In this document: positions 1 through 13,299 of the stretch, in pieces | Layout of the letters: each line of letters begins with the position of its first letter | Position numbering within the stretch: the stretch's first letter is position 1 | Assembly (NCBI GenBank): GCA_958510875.1 | Contig: OY294068.1 | Span: 174,871,411 to 174,935,410 of the forward strand | Origin: Endomychus coccineus | Taxonomy: Eukaryota > Arthropoda > Insecta > Coleoptera > Endomychidae | Length of the DNA stretch: 64,000 bases | Direction: 5' to 3' | Notes under the pieces: model-generated | Databases searched by the model: none | What the model saw: only the letters and a program-made list of their open reading frames with translations | Told to the model about the DNA's origin: nothing | Translations under genes and position numbers: made by a program

Positions 1-154
1 TTCAGATTAAGTTTTAGTTGATAACTACTAGCTTTGAAAATGCTACAGTGTAGTGAAACAATTCGTAAGCCTTATTTTCTACACTAATTGTCACATGTTT
101 TATGTAAAAACTTAAATTTAGTTCTCCAACTTCCGAAACTTTAATATGTTTTCA

Positions 155-2515
155 TACTTTGACTACACGAGAGGGAAACCTATAATGTTCGAAGAACATC
201 CTGCGGGACAGCGGTGGAATGTTGGGAGAGGAGATAGACATTCGAATTTTTCTTGAAGGTTTGGAGGTTATAGCCATAGAGAAAAACCTCACTAGGTAGA
301 GAGTTGCACAAGAGCTTCAGCGTATGTTTGGGAGCCGTAGTCTGAACATGTTAACACTACTCCAGGGCAGGTCGAATCTGGGCTTTGTAGATTATGAGGA
401 GCTGCTGGGGTGTAAAGTTATATCTTGGCACGGAATAGAAAACCAAGTTTTTGCGGTTTTTACCAGAACACAAAAATTCCCGAAGGTTCATGTAAGTGAT
501 AGAACATGTTCTATCTGATCTTAGAAGGTTGTGGATACCAAATTTGGGTATATTTATCATGAAAAATGTGATTTTATAGTGTATTTATATAACGAATACC
601 CAAAATTCAGGGTTTCTGAACGCTCTGACATGATTCGTCAGCGTCGTAGAGGAAAACTAATGGTAGAATCGAAATTCACATCAATGATAGTGTATTTTGA
701 CGCAGTTATATGAGAATCGATGAGATCGACCAAATTTTCTATTTTTCAATACCCCCTCCCCCCCTAATGGAATTTACGAAAATACAAAAATTCCCAAAGG
801 TTCATGCAACTGATAGAATATGTTCTATCTGACCATAGAAGGTTGTGGATACCAATTTTGGGTATATTAATAATGATAAATCTGATTTTATAGTGTATCT
901 ATCTGACGAATGGCCAAAATTCAGGGTTTCGGAACGCTCTGACATGATTCCTCGACGTCTAAGGTGAAAACTATTGGTAGAATCGAATTTCTCATCAATG
1001 AGAGTGTATTTTAACGAGTATTTATATGAGAATCGATGAGATCGATCAAGCGTTTTTCGGAACTTACCTCACATGATTATCCCATGAGAGGGTGTTGTTG
1101 GGGGTGATCCCGAGCATGGGTATGGAAGACTTCATAGGAATAGTTGTACATGACATCATCATATTAGGGACTGTGGATCCGCATTCCTAGAGAATACACA
1201 AGCTTGAGTTTTGGTTGCATTAAACTCCACTAAATTATTAGATCCTCATTTCAAAATCTTCGCCAGATCTCCATTAATTGCGTCAACCTGTCTGTCTCGC
1301 TCCTCTGGCTTCTATGGCATGTGTAGGCATATCACCAGAGGTATGGTGGGAATGGCAAAGATATTGGTTAGTGAATTATGAAGATCTACTTGATCATCTA
1401 AAACTACTTTACTATCCTGTTTAATGTTTCAAAACTTCTACCATCTCTGTTTTTCCAAAATATACGGGCTTTGGTTGGAATTTTATGATTATGTTCGATA
1501 AATTAAATTCTCAACCGTTTTCGGAACGGTATACACTGAAATTCGTCCTGTCTGGTCTATATGCATGGCGGGCTAGTCTTCACAGCTTAGTTTAGTGATA
1601 GTCGTAATGAGGAAGTACGAGATGTATGCAATTCTGCAATGCGCAAGAGACAATAACATACACACTTGTACTCGGTGCGATGATGTATTCGGGATTGTGT
1701 TAAACAGTAAAGAGAGCATGCACCACGGGAAAACATTAATTAGAGAACCGTCGAAGAATAGAACTGAAGAACTATACTCAACAGGAGTACCAACCAGATC
1801 CGAACAATAACAGTTCTCCTTACTTGTCACAATCCAATGCATGAACACCTGTACAAAATGAGGATCTCTGTAATAAAACGCGGAAAAGTAGTAAGCGACA
1901 ACATTGAGACGGCAAACCATATGACGGATTTTCTCGAAAAGGCCTTGGTGCCAGAATCGGCCAAATGCCTTGGAGATATCCAATGCTACAACTAGATATT
2001 CCCCATATGTTTCAATAGATTTCCGTCATACATGCGTTACGTAGGCAAGCAGGTCTCATGTTAATCTCTGCTGACGAAAGCCATATTGCCGGTCGTTCAT
2101 GATTTTGGAGCTTGATGTTGATTGCTTTCTCCATCACCTCAGAGATCACAGATAATAGTTCAATGAGTCTATAATTATCAGGAAGGGTCTTCTTTTTTTT
2201 TAATTGGTTGGACACTAGCTGTCTTCAACTGGAAGGAAACACACCAAGTTTATATAAAAGGGTAAACAACCTGCAGAAAACCGGTGTTACCTTTAGCGCT
2301 CAATTCTTGAGAACGACAGATGAAATTCCGTCTAACCCCATAGCCTTTGTGGAATTGTGATCAAGTAGAATGCACCTAATTGTGCACTGATGAAAGATAA
2401 TAGCAGCCACATTAGGACAATCCTTCCCTTGTGAATCCAAAATGAAATTTACTGCAAAAAAGTTGGCTCTTTATTGTGGTGTAGCAGTCAGTGTGTCACA
2501 TCTTTGGATAAGGGA
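155..2515 (-). mobile_element. Degenerate non-LTR retrotransposon (RT plus 3' end)
   Basis: Reverse transcriptase relic of a LINE-type element, read on the minus strand from high to low coordinates. Near 2,300-2,345 the frame reads KAMGLDGIS, a typical block at the start of the RT domain. Near 2,150 it reads DNYRLIELLSVISEVMEKAI, the fingers block. At 1,940-1,983 it reads MDISKAFGRFWHQGLFEKI, normally LDISKAFDRVWH; the change at the Asp position shows decay. Near 160-310 comes the C-terminal FPYAYNLQTFKKNSN motif that follows WNSLP in relatives. Many stops and frameshifts separate the pieces, and the palm segment with the catalytic pair is not recognisable. Two further copies lie at 19,461-20,335 and 21,795-21,932. 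A direct-repeat insertion splits it at about 462-1,051, and its upstream end lies about 60 bp from the satellite array. No intact protein. Confidence 0.8.
470..1049. repeat. Pair of ~265-bp direct repeats inside the retrotransposon
   Basis: Copy A (470-733) and copy B (784-1,049) align along their whole length. Both run from ACAAAAATTCCC through ATAGAAGGTTGTGGATACCA and GGAACGCTCTGACATGATTC (A carries small differences) to GAGAATCGATGAGATCGA. The 50-bp spacer contains a C-rich run. Retrotransposon sequence stops just before copy A (AACCAAGTTTTTG) and resumes just after copy B (ATTATCCCATGAGAGGGT), as judged from the uninterrupted relative at 19,750-19,820. The pair is therefore an insertion or local amplification absent from the relative. 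It encodes nothing recognisable. Confidence 0.8.
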
Positions 2516-2573
2516 GGGAAGGAACTGGAATGGAAATTTCTACCAATTGCTTTGACGAAAGTCCAAAACGAAC

Positions 2574-5500
2574 GGAAGCCAATCAGGCATCCGATAAGCT
2601 TCAAATCCAAGATGAGTGAGTGCTCCCTTAAAATCAAATGTAAACAAAACAATAAATTCCTGAAGAAAGCGAAAGCCGAAACGCGTCAAATGGAAAGTTC
2701 ATTTCAATAAGATACATCGTTATAAATTGCAGAAAACGAATGAAAACCCAGGAAGCCAATCAGGCATCCGATAAGCTTCAAATTCAAGATGAGTGAGTGC
2801 TCCCTTAAAATCAAATGTAAACAAAACAATAAATTCCTGAAGAAAGCGAAAGCCGAAACGCGTCAAATGGAAAGTTCATTTCAATAAGATACATCGTTAT
2901 AAATTGCAGAAAACGAATGAAAACCCAGGAAGCCAATCAGGCATCCGATAAGCTTCAAATTCAAGATGAGTGAGTGCTCCCTTAAAATCAAATGTAAACA
3001 AAACAATAAATTCCTGAAGAAAGCGAAAGCCGAAACGCGTCAAATGGAAAGTTCATTTCAATAAGATACATCGTTATAAATTGCAGAAAACGAATGAAAA
3101 CCCAGGAAGCCAATCAGGCATCCGATAAGCTTCAAATTCAAGATGAGTGAGTGCTCCCTTAAAATCAAATGTAAACAAAACAATAAATTCCTGAAGAAAG
3201 CGAAAGCCGAAACGCGTCAAATGGAAAGTTCATTTCAATAAGATACATCGTTATAAATTGCAGAAAACGAATGAAAACCCAGGAAGCCAATCAGGCATCC
3301 GATAAGCTTCAAATTCAAGATGAGTGAGTGCTCCCTTAAAATCAAATGTAAACAAAACAATAAATTCCTGAAGAAAGCGAAAGCCGAAACGCGTCAAATG
3401 GAAAGTTCATTTCAATAAGATACATCGTTATAAATTGCAGAAAACGAATGAAAACCCAGGAAGCCAATCAGGCATCCGATAAGCTTCAAATTCAAGATGA
3501 GTGAGTGCTCCCTTAAAATCAAATGTAAACAAAACAATAAATTCCTGAAGAAAGCGAAAGCCGAAACGCGTCAAATGGAAAGTTCATTTCAATAAGATAC
3601 ATCGTTATAAATTGCAGAAAACGAATGAAAACCCAGGAAGCCAATCAGGCATCCGATAAGCTTCAAATTCAAGATGAGTGAGTGCTCCCTTAAAATCAAA
3701 TGTAAACAAAACAATAAATTCCTGAAGAAAGCGAAAGCCGAAACGCGTCAAATGGAAAGTTCATTTCAATAAGATACATCGTTATAAATTGCAGAAAACG
3801 AATGAAAACCCAGGAAGCCAATCAGGCATCCGATAAGCTTCAAATTCAAGATGAGTGAGTGCTCCCTTAAAATCAAATGTAAACAAAACAATAAATTCCT
3901 GAAGAAAGCGAAAGCCGAAACGCGTCAAATGGAAAGTTCATTTCAATAAGATACATCGTTATAAATTGCAGAAAACGAATGAAAACCCAGGAAGCCAATC
4001 AGGCATCCGATAAGCTTCAAATTCAAGATGAGTGAGTGCTCCCTTAAAATCAAATGTAAACAAAACAATAAATTCCTGAAGAAAGCGAAAGCCGAAACGC
4101 GTCAAATGGAAAGTTCATTTCAATAAGATACATCGTTATAAATTGCAGAAAACGAATGAAAACCCAGGAAGCCAATCAGGCATCCGATAAGCTTCAAATT
4201 CAAGATGAGTGAGTGCTCCCTTAAAATCAAATGTAAACAAAACAATAAATTCCTGAAGAAAGCGAAAGCCGAAACGCGTCAAATGGAAAGTTCATTTCAA
4301 TAAGATACATCGTTATAAATTGCAGAAAACGAATGAAAACCCAGGAAGCCAATCAGGCATCCGATAAGCTTCAAATTCAAGATGAGTGAGTGCTCCCTTA
4401 AAATCAAATGTAAACAAAACAATAAATTCCTGAAGAAAGCGAAAGCCGAAACGCGTCAAATGGAAAGTTCATTTCAATAAGATACATCGTTATAAATTGC
4501 AGAAAACGAATGAAAACCCAGGAAGCCAATCAGGCATCCGATAAGCTTCAAATTCAAGATGAGTGAGTGCTCCCTTAAAATCAAATGTAAACAAAACAAT
4601 AAATTCCTGAAGAAAGCGAAAGCCGAAACGCGTCAAATGGAAAGTTCATTTCAATAAGATACATCGTTATAAATTGCAGAAAACGAATGAAAACCCAGGA
4701 AGCCAATCAGGCATCCGATAAGCTTCAAATTCAAGATGAGTGAGTGCTCCCTTAAAATCAAATGTAAACAAAACAATAAATTCCTGAAGAAAGCGAAAGC
4801 CGAAACGCGTCAAATGGAAAGTTCATTTCAATAAGATACATCGTTATAAATTGCAGAAAACGAATGAAAACCCAGGAAGCCAATCAGGCATCCGATAAGC
4901 TTCAAATTCAAGATGAGTGAGTGCTCCCTTAAAATCAAATGTAAACAAAACAATAAATTCCTGAAGAAAGCGAAAGCCGAAACGCGTCAAATGGAAAGTT
5001 CATTTCAATAAGATACATCGTTATAAATTGCAGAAAACGAATGAAAACCCAGGAAGCCAATCAGGCATCCGATAAGCTTCAAATTCAAGATGAGTGAGTG
5101 CTCCCTTAAAATCAAATGTAAACAAAACAATAAATTCCTGAAGAAAGCGAAAGCCGAAACGCGTCAAATGGAAAGTTCATTTCAATAAGATACATCGTTA
5201 TAAATTGCAGAAAACGAATGAAAACCCAGGAAGCCAATCAGGCATCCGATAAGCTTCAAATTCAAGATGAGTGAGTGCTCCCTTAAAATCAAATGTAAAC
5301 AAAACAATAAATTCCTGAAGAAAGCGAAAGCCGAAACGCGTCAAATGGAAAGTTCATTTCAATAAGATACATCGTTATAAATTGCAGAAAACGAATGAAA
5401 ACCCAGGAAGCCAATCAGGCATCCGATAAGCTTCAAATTCAAGATGAGTGAGTGCTCCCTTAAAATCAAATGTAAACAAAACAATAAATTCCTGAAGAAA

Positions 5501-8500
5501 GCGAAAGCCGAAACGCGTCAAATGGAAAGTTCATTTCAATAAGATACATCGTTATAAATTGCAGAAAACGAATGAAAACCCAGGAAGCCAATCAGGCATC
5601 CGATAAGCTTCAAATTCAAGATGAGTGAGTGCTCCCTTAAAATCAAATGTAAACAAAACAATAAATTCCTGAAGAAAGCGAAAGCCGAAACGCGTCAAAT
5701 GGAAAGTTCATTTCAATAAGATACATCGTTATAAATTGCAGAAAACGAATGAAAACCCAGGAAGCCAATCAGGCATCCGATAAGCTTCAAATTCAAGATG
5801 AGTGAGTGCTCCCTTAAAATCAAATGTAAACAAAACAATAAATTCCTGAAGAAAGCGAAAGCCGAAACGCGTCAAATGGAAAGTTCATTTCAATAAGATA
5901 CATCGTTATAAATTGCAGAAAACGAATGAAAACCCAGGAAGCCAATCAGGCATCCGATAAGCTTCAAATTCAAGATGAGTGAGTGCTCCCTTAAAATCAA
6001 ATGTAAACAAAACAATAAATTCCTGAAGAAAGCGAAAGCCGAAACGCGTCAAATGGAAAGTTCATTTCAATAAGATACATCGTTATAAATTGCAGAAAAC
6101 GAATGAAAACCCAGGAAGCCAATCAGGCATCCGATAAGCTTCAAATTCAAGATGAGTGAGTGCTCCCTTAAAATCAAATGTAAACAAAACAATAAATTCC
6201 TGAAGAAAGCGAAAGCCGAAACGCGTCAAATGGAAAGTTCATTTCAATAAGATACATCGTTATAAATTGCAGAAAACGAATGAAAACCCAGGAAGCCAAT
6301 CAGGCATCCGATAAGCTTCAAATTCAAGATGAGTGAGTGCTCCCTTAAAATCAAATGTAAACAAAACAATAAATTCCTGAAGAAAGCGAAAGCCGAAACG
6401 CGTCAAATGGAAAGTTCATTTCAATAAGATACATCGTTATAAATTGCAGAAAACGAATGAAAACCCAGGAAGCCAATCAGGCATCCGATAAGCTTCAAAT
6501 TCAAGATGAGTGAGTGCTCCCTTAAAATCAAATGTAAACAAAACAATAAATTCCTGAAGAAAGCGAAAGCCGAAACGCGTCAAATGGAAAGTTCATTTCA
6601 ATAAGATACATCGTTATAAATTGCAGAAAACGAATGAAAACCCAGGAAGCCAATCAGGCATCCGATAAGCTTCAAATTCAAGATGAGTGAGTGCTCCCTT
6701 AAAATCAAATGTAAACAAAACAATAAATTCCTGAAGAAAGCGAAAGCCGAAACGCGTCAAATGGAAAGTTCATTTCAATAAGATACATCGTTATAAATTG
6801 CAGAAAACGAATGAAAACCCAGGAAGCCAATCAGGCATCCGATAAGCTTCAAATTCAAGATGAGTGAGTGCTCCCTTAAAATCAAATGTAAACAAAACAA
6901 TAAATTCCTGAAGAAAGCGAAAGCCGAAACGCGTCAAATGGAAAGTTCATTTCAATAAGATACATCGTTATAAATTGCAGAAAACGAATGAAAACCCAGG
7001 AAGCCAATCAGGCATCCGATAAGCTTCAAATTCAAGATGAGTGAGTGCTCCCTTAAAATCAAATGTAAACAAAACAATAAATTCCTGAAGAAAGCGAAAG
7101 CCGAAACGCGTCAAATGGAAAGTTCATTTCAATAAGATACATCGTTATAAATTGCAGAAAACGAATGAAAACCCAGGAAGCCAATCAGGCATCCGATAAG
7201 CTTCAAATTCAAGATGAGTGAGTGCTCCCTTAAAATCAAATGTAAACAAAACAATAAATTCCTGAAGAAAGCGAAAGCCGAAACGCGTCAAATGGAAAGT
7301 TCATTTCAATAAGATACATCGTTATAAATTGCAGAAAACGAATGAAAACCCAGGAAGCCAATCAGGCATCCGATAAGCTTCAAATTCAAGATGAGTGAGT
7401 GCTCCCTTAAAATCAAATGTAAACAAAACAATAAATTCCTAAAGAAAGCGAAAGCCGAAACGCGTCAAATGGAAAGTTCATTTCAATAAGATACATCGTT
7501 ATAAATTGCAGAAAACGAATGAAAACCCAGGAAGCCAATCAGGCATCCGATAAGCTTCAAATTCAAGATGAGTGAGTGCTCCCTTAAAATCAAATGTAAA
7601 CAAAACAATAAATTCCTAAAGAAAGCGAAAGCCGAAACGCGTCAAATGGAAAGTTCATTTCAATAAGATACATCGTTATAAATTGCAGAAAACGAATGAA
7701 AACCCAGGAAGCCAATCAGGCATCCGATAAGCTTCAAATTCAAGATGAGTGAGTGCTCCCTTAAAATCAAATGTAAACAAAACAATAAATTCCTGAAGAA
7801 AGCGAAAGCCGAAACGCGTCAAATGGAAAGTTCATTTCAATAAGATACATCGTTATAAATTGCAGAAAACGAATGAAAACCCAGGAAGCCAATCAGGCAT
7901 CCGATAAGCTTCAAATTCAAGATGAGTGAGTGCTCCCTTAAAATCAAATGTAAACAAAACAATAAATTCCTAAAGAAAGCGAAAGCCGAAACGCGTCAAA
8001 TGGAAAGTTCATTTCAATAAGATACATCGTTATAAATTGCAGAAAACGAATGAAAACCCAGGAAGCCAATCAGGCATCCGATAAGCTTCAAATTCAAGAT
8101 GAGTGAGTGCTCCCTTAAAATCAAATGTAAACAAAACAATAAATTCCTGAAGAAAGCGAAAGCCGAAACGCGTCAAATGGAAAGTTCATTTCAATAAGAT
8201 ACATCGTTATAAATTGCAGAAAACGAATGAAAACCCAGGAAGCCAATCAGGCATCCGATAAGCTTCAAATTCAAGATGAGTGAGTGCTCCCTTAAAATCA
8301 AATGTAAACAAAACAATAAATTCCTGAAGAAAGCGAAAGCCGAAACGCGTCAAATGGAAAGTTCATTTCAATAAGATACATCGTTATAAATTGCAGAAAA
8401 CGAATGAAAACCCAGGAAGCCAATCAGGCATCCGATAAGCTTCAAATTCAAGATGAGTGAGTGCTCCCTTAAAATCAAATGTAAACAAAACAATAAATTC

Positions 8501-11500
8501 CTGAAGAAAGCGAAAGCCGAAACGCGTCAAATGGAAAGTTCATTTCAATAAGATACATCGTTATAAATTGCAGAAAACGAATGAAAACCCAGGAAGCCAA
8601 TCAGGCATCCGATAAGCTTCAAATTCAAGATGAGTGAGTGCTCCCTTAAAATCAAATGTAAACAAAACAATAAATTCCTGAAGAAAGCGAAAGCCGAAAC
8701 GCGTCAAATGGAAAGTTCATTTCAATAAGATACATCGTTATAAATTGCAGAAAACGAATGAAAACCCAGGAAGCCAATCAGGCATCCGATAAGCTTCAAA
8801 TTCAAGATGAGTGAGTGCTCCCTTAAAATCAAATGTAAACAAAACAATAAATTCCTAAAGAAAGCGAAAGCCGAAACGCGTCAAATGGAAAGTTCATTTC
8901 AATAAGATACATCGTTATAAATTGCAGAAAACGAATGAAAACCCAGGAAGCCAATCAGGCATCCGATAAGCTTCAAATTCAAGATGAGTGAGTGCTCCCT
9001 TAAAATCAAATGTAAACAAAACAATAAATTCCTAAAGAAAGCGAAAGCCGAAACGCGTCAAATGGAAAGTTCATTTCAATAAGATACATCGTTATAAATT
9101 GCAGAAAACGAATGAAAACCCAGGAAGCCAATCAGGCATCCGATAAGCTTCAAATTCAAGATGAGTGAGTGCTCCCTTAAAATCAAATGTAAACAAAACA
9201 ATAAATTCCTAAAGAAAGCGAAAGCCGAAACGCGTCAAATGGAAAGTTCATTTCAATAAGATACATCGTTATAAATTGCAGAAAACGAATGAAAACCCAG
9301 GAAGCCAATCAGGCATCCGATAAGCTTCAAATTCAAGATGAGTGAGTGCTCCCTTAAAATCAAATGTAAACAAAACAATAAATTCCTGAAGAAAGCGAAA
9401 GCCGAAACGCGTCAAATGGAAAGTTCATTTCAATAAGATACATCGTTATAAATTGCAGAAAACGAATGAAAACCCAGGAAGCCAATCAGGCATCCGATAA
9501 GCTTCAAATTCAAGATGAGTGAGTGCTCCCTTAAAATCAAATGTAAACAAAACAATAAATTCCTAAAGAAAGCGAAAGCCGAAACGCGTCAAATGGAAAG
9601 TTCATTTCAATAAGATACATCGTTATAAATTGCAGAAAACGAATGAAAACCCAGGAAGCCAATCAGGCATCCGATAAGCTTCAAATTCAAGATGAGTGAG
9701 TGCTCCCTTAAAATCAAATGTAAACAAAACAATAAATTCCTAAAGAAAGCGAAAGCCGAAACGCGTCAAATGGAAAGTTCATTTCAATAAGATACATCGT
9801 TATAAATTGCAGAAAACGAATGAAAACCCAGGAAGCCAATCAGGCATCCGATAAGCTTCAAATTCAAGATGAGTGAGTGCTCCCTTAAAATCAAATGTAA
9901 ACAAAACAATAAATTCCTGAAGAAAGCGAAAGCCGAAACGCGTCAAATGGAAAGTTCATTTCAATAAGATACATCGTTATAAATTGCAGAAAACGAATGA
10001 AAACCCAGGAAGCCAATCAGGCATCCGATAAGCTTCAAATTCAAGATGAGTGAGTGCTCCCTTAAAATCAAATGTAAACAAAACAATAAATTCCTAAAGA
10101 AAGCGAAAGCCGAAACGCGTCAAATGGAAAGTTCATTTCAATAAGATACATCGTTATAAATTGCAGAAAACGAATGAAAACCCAGGAAGCCAATCAGGCA
10201 TCCGATAAGCTTCAAATTCAAGATGAGTGAGTGCTCCCTTAAAATCAAATGTAAACAAAACAATAAATTCCTAAAGAAAGCGAAAGCCGAAACGCGTCAA
10301 ATGGAAAGTTCATTTCAATAAGATACATCGTTATAAATTGCAGAAAACGAATGAAAACCCAGGAAGCCAATCAGGCATCCGATAAGCTTCAAATTCAAGA
10401 TGAGTGAGTGCTCCCTTAAAATCAAATGTAAACAAAACAATAAATTCCTGAAGAAAGCGAAAGCCGAAACGCGTCAAATGGAAAGTTCATTTCAATAAGA
10501 TACATCGTTATAAATTGCAGAAAACGAATGAAAACCCAGGAAGCCAATCAGGCATCCGATAAGCTTCAAATTCAAGATGAGTGAGTGCTCCCTTAAAATC
10601 AAATGTAAACAAAACAATAAATTCCTGAAGAAAGCGAAAGCCGAAACGCGTCAAATGGAAAGTTCATTTCAATAAGATACATCGTTATAAATTGCAGAAA
10701 ACGAATGAAAACCCAGGAAGCCAATCAGGCATCCGATAAGCTTCAAATTCAAGATGAGTGAGTGCTCCCTTAAAATCAAATGTAAACAAAACAATAAATT
10801 CCTGAAGAAAGCGAAAGCCGAAACGCGTCAAATGGAAAGTTCATTTCAATAAGATACATCGTTATAAATTGCAGAAAACGAATGAAAACCCAGGAAGCCA
10901 ATCAGGCATCCGATAAGCTTCAAATTCAAGATGAGTGAGTGCTCCCTTAAAATCAAATGTAAACAAAACAATAAATTCCTGAAGAAAGCGAAAGCCGAAA
11001 CGCGTCAAATGGAAAGTTCATTTCAATAAGATACATCGTTATAAATTGCAGAAAACGAATGAAAACCCAGGAAGCCAATCAGGCATCCGATAAGCTTCAA
11101 ATTCAAGATGAGTGAGTGCTCCCTTAAAATCAAATGTAAACAAAACAATAAATTCCTGAAGAAAGCGAAAGCCGAAACGCGTCAAATGGAAAGTTCATTT
11201 CAATAAGATACATCGTTATAAATTGCAGAAAACGAATGAAAACCCAGGAAGCCAATCAGGCATCCGATAAGCTTCAAATTCAAGATGAGTGAGTGCTCCC
11301 TTAAAATCAAATGTAAACAAAACAATAAATTCCTAAAGAAAGCGAAAGCCGAAACGCGTCAAATGGAAAGTTCATTTCAATAAGATACATCGTTATAAAT
11401 TGCAGAAAACGAATGAAAACCCAGGAAGCCAATCAGGCATCCGATAAGCTTCAAATTCAAGATGAGTGAGTGCTCCCTTAAAATCAAATGTAAACAAAAC

Positions 11501-12308
11501 AATAAATTCCTAAAGAAAGCGAAAGCCGAAACGCGTCAAATGGAAAGTTCATTTCAATAAGATACATCGTTATAAATTGCAGAAAACGAATGAAAACCCA
11601 GGAAGCCAATCAGGCATCCGATAAGCTTCAAATTCAAGATGAGTGAGTGCTCCCTTAAAATCAAATGTAAACAAAACAATAAATTCCTGAAGAAAGCGAA
11701 AGCCGAAACGCGTCAAATGGAAAGTTCATTTCAATAAGATACATCGTTATAAATTGCAGAAAACGAATGAAAACCCAGGAAGCCAATCAGGCATCCGATA
11801 AGCTTCAAATTCAAGATGAGTGAGTGCTCCCTTAAAATCAAATGTAAACAAAACAATAAATTCCTGAAGAAAGCGAAAGCCGAAACGCGTCAAATGGAAA
11901 GTTCATTTCAATAAGATACATCGTTATAAATTGCAGAAAACGAATGAAAACCCAGGAAGCCAATCAGGCATCCGATAAGCTTCAAATTCAAGATGAGTGA
12001 GTGCTCCCTTAAAATCAAATGTAAACAAAACAATAAATTCCTAAAGAAAGCGAAAGCCGAAACGCGTCAAATGGAAAGTTCATTTCAATAAGATACATCG
12101 TTATAAATTGCAGAAAACGAATGAAAACCCAGGAAGCCAATCAGGCATCCGATAAGCTTCAAATTCAAGATGAGTGAGTGCTCCCTTAAAATCAAATGTA
12201 AACAAAACAATAAATTCCTGAAGAAAGCGAAAGCCGAAACGCGTCAAATGGAAAGTTCATTTCAATAAGATACATCGTTATAAATTGCAGAAAACGAATG
12301 AAAACCCA
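2574..12308. repeat. Satellite array, 55 x 177 bp
   Basis: A head-to-tail array of a 177-bp monomer beginning GGAAGCCAATCAGGCATCCG and ending GAATGAAAACCCA. Starts recur at 2,574, 2,751, 2,928 and so on, and 55 complete units fit exactly. Units are essentially identical. The visible differences are a C for T at 2,607 in unit 1 and one biallelic site (G or A in CCTRAAG, at 2,662 + 177n). The A form is found only from unit 28 onward, in units 28, 29, 31, 36-38, 40, 41, 43, 44, 50, 51 and 54. The unit length is a multiple of three, yet the frames I read on both strands hit stops, so it is not a protein repeat. Length and homogeneity fit a young nucleosome-sized satellite. Whether it is centromeric cannot be told from here. 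Confidence 0.97.
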
Positions 12309-13290
12309 CAACTCAATTTAGAAAAAGCAGCAAAAGAAAACTACGACGAATTTGTATTATTTTATTTTAGTTACGAATAATAATAATAATGCTACAAACA
12401 CGGGGGCCGTAGGCAGTCCATCAAAAGCACCATACATTCTATTGCGACATGAAACACAAGTTCTGTCTAGCTTGGCTTTACTAGTTCTAGGAACTCGTGC
12501 TACTCGGAGAAAGAGCTTTAGGAATCGTTAAATTCGTTGTTCTGAAATGTTACGACCACTTTCGCAGTCGTTACTCTCAGCGGTGTAATTATTTAAACGC
12601 GTTCCGATGTTTGGTGTTAGTTAATTATCGATTTTAGAGCCCAATGCTTATATTCAATTAGATGATTAACGTCAGTCTACGTCCTAATTACATGAGCTAT
12701 TAATGCAACAATGGACTATTGCACGCACAGCAATGACTAATTATTTATATGAGGTTAAAGAACTGATTGCATAATTTTTTTCACACAATTCATCTCAATT
12801 GCCCAACATCTTCCAACGAATGCATCATCGATTTAATATGAAATAATATTGAAAGAGTGTACAGTGTGGCTAAGTTTCGATGTTTAAATGAGAAATCTCG
12901 ATAACTTAAGAGATACCGAAAAATGAAATAATCTCCTTTTTTTGAAAAATTAAAAGAGTGAAATCAAAAATTGGCCATCATCTTTTGTTTTCGAGTTATT
13001 TGAGTAAACTCTATTTTTCTAGTTTTCTGTTTTGAGGTATCTCAGTTATTTATGAAATTGGAATAAAATAATTTCTACATTTTTGAGGGACTTCTACAAG
13101 TGGAATGCAGTGGCGTAGTTAGATTAAATATATTTTCATTTAGTGCAGTACATTCGAATAAAAACAGTTTCAAAACCAGTGAAAAGATTCAATAAAAAAA
13201 TCAAAAATTAGGCAAAACACAAAATCTAATTAACACAAATTGGGAGCTGTTACAATATCAAAATTGAAAATTTGAAATTGTTGTTTTTTA
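12309..13290. other. Gene-free AT-rich flank of the satellite
   Basis: No coding frame or terminal repeats were recognised. A short (AAT)5 tract sits at 12,376-12,390. The array stops abruptly with no degraded partial units on this side. Confidence 0.5.
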
Positions 13291-13299
13291 AATAAAAGA

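Noticed and set aside
2574..12308. Coding tandem repeat (unit length divisible by three) or CENP-B-box satellite
   Set aside because: The frames read through one unit on both strands contain stops, and no TTCGxxxxAxxCGGG-type box fits either strand; the nearest word (TTTCGGCTTTCGC) lacks the required A.
2574..12308. CRISPR array
   Set aside because: There are no spacers; every position repeats, and the context is a eukaryotic nuclear genome.
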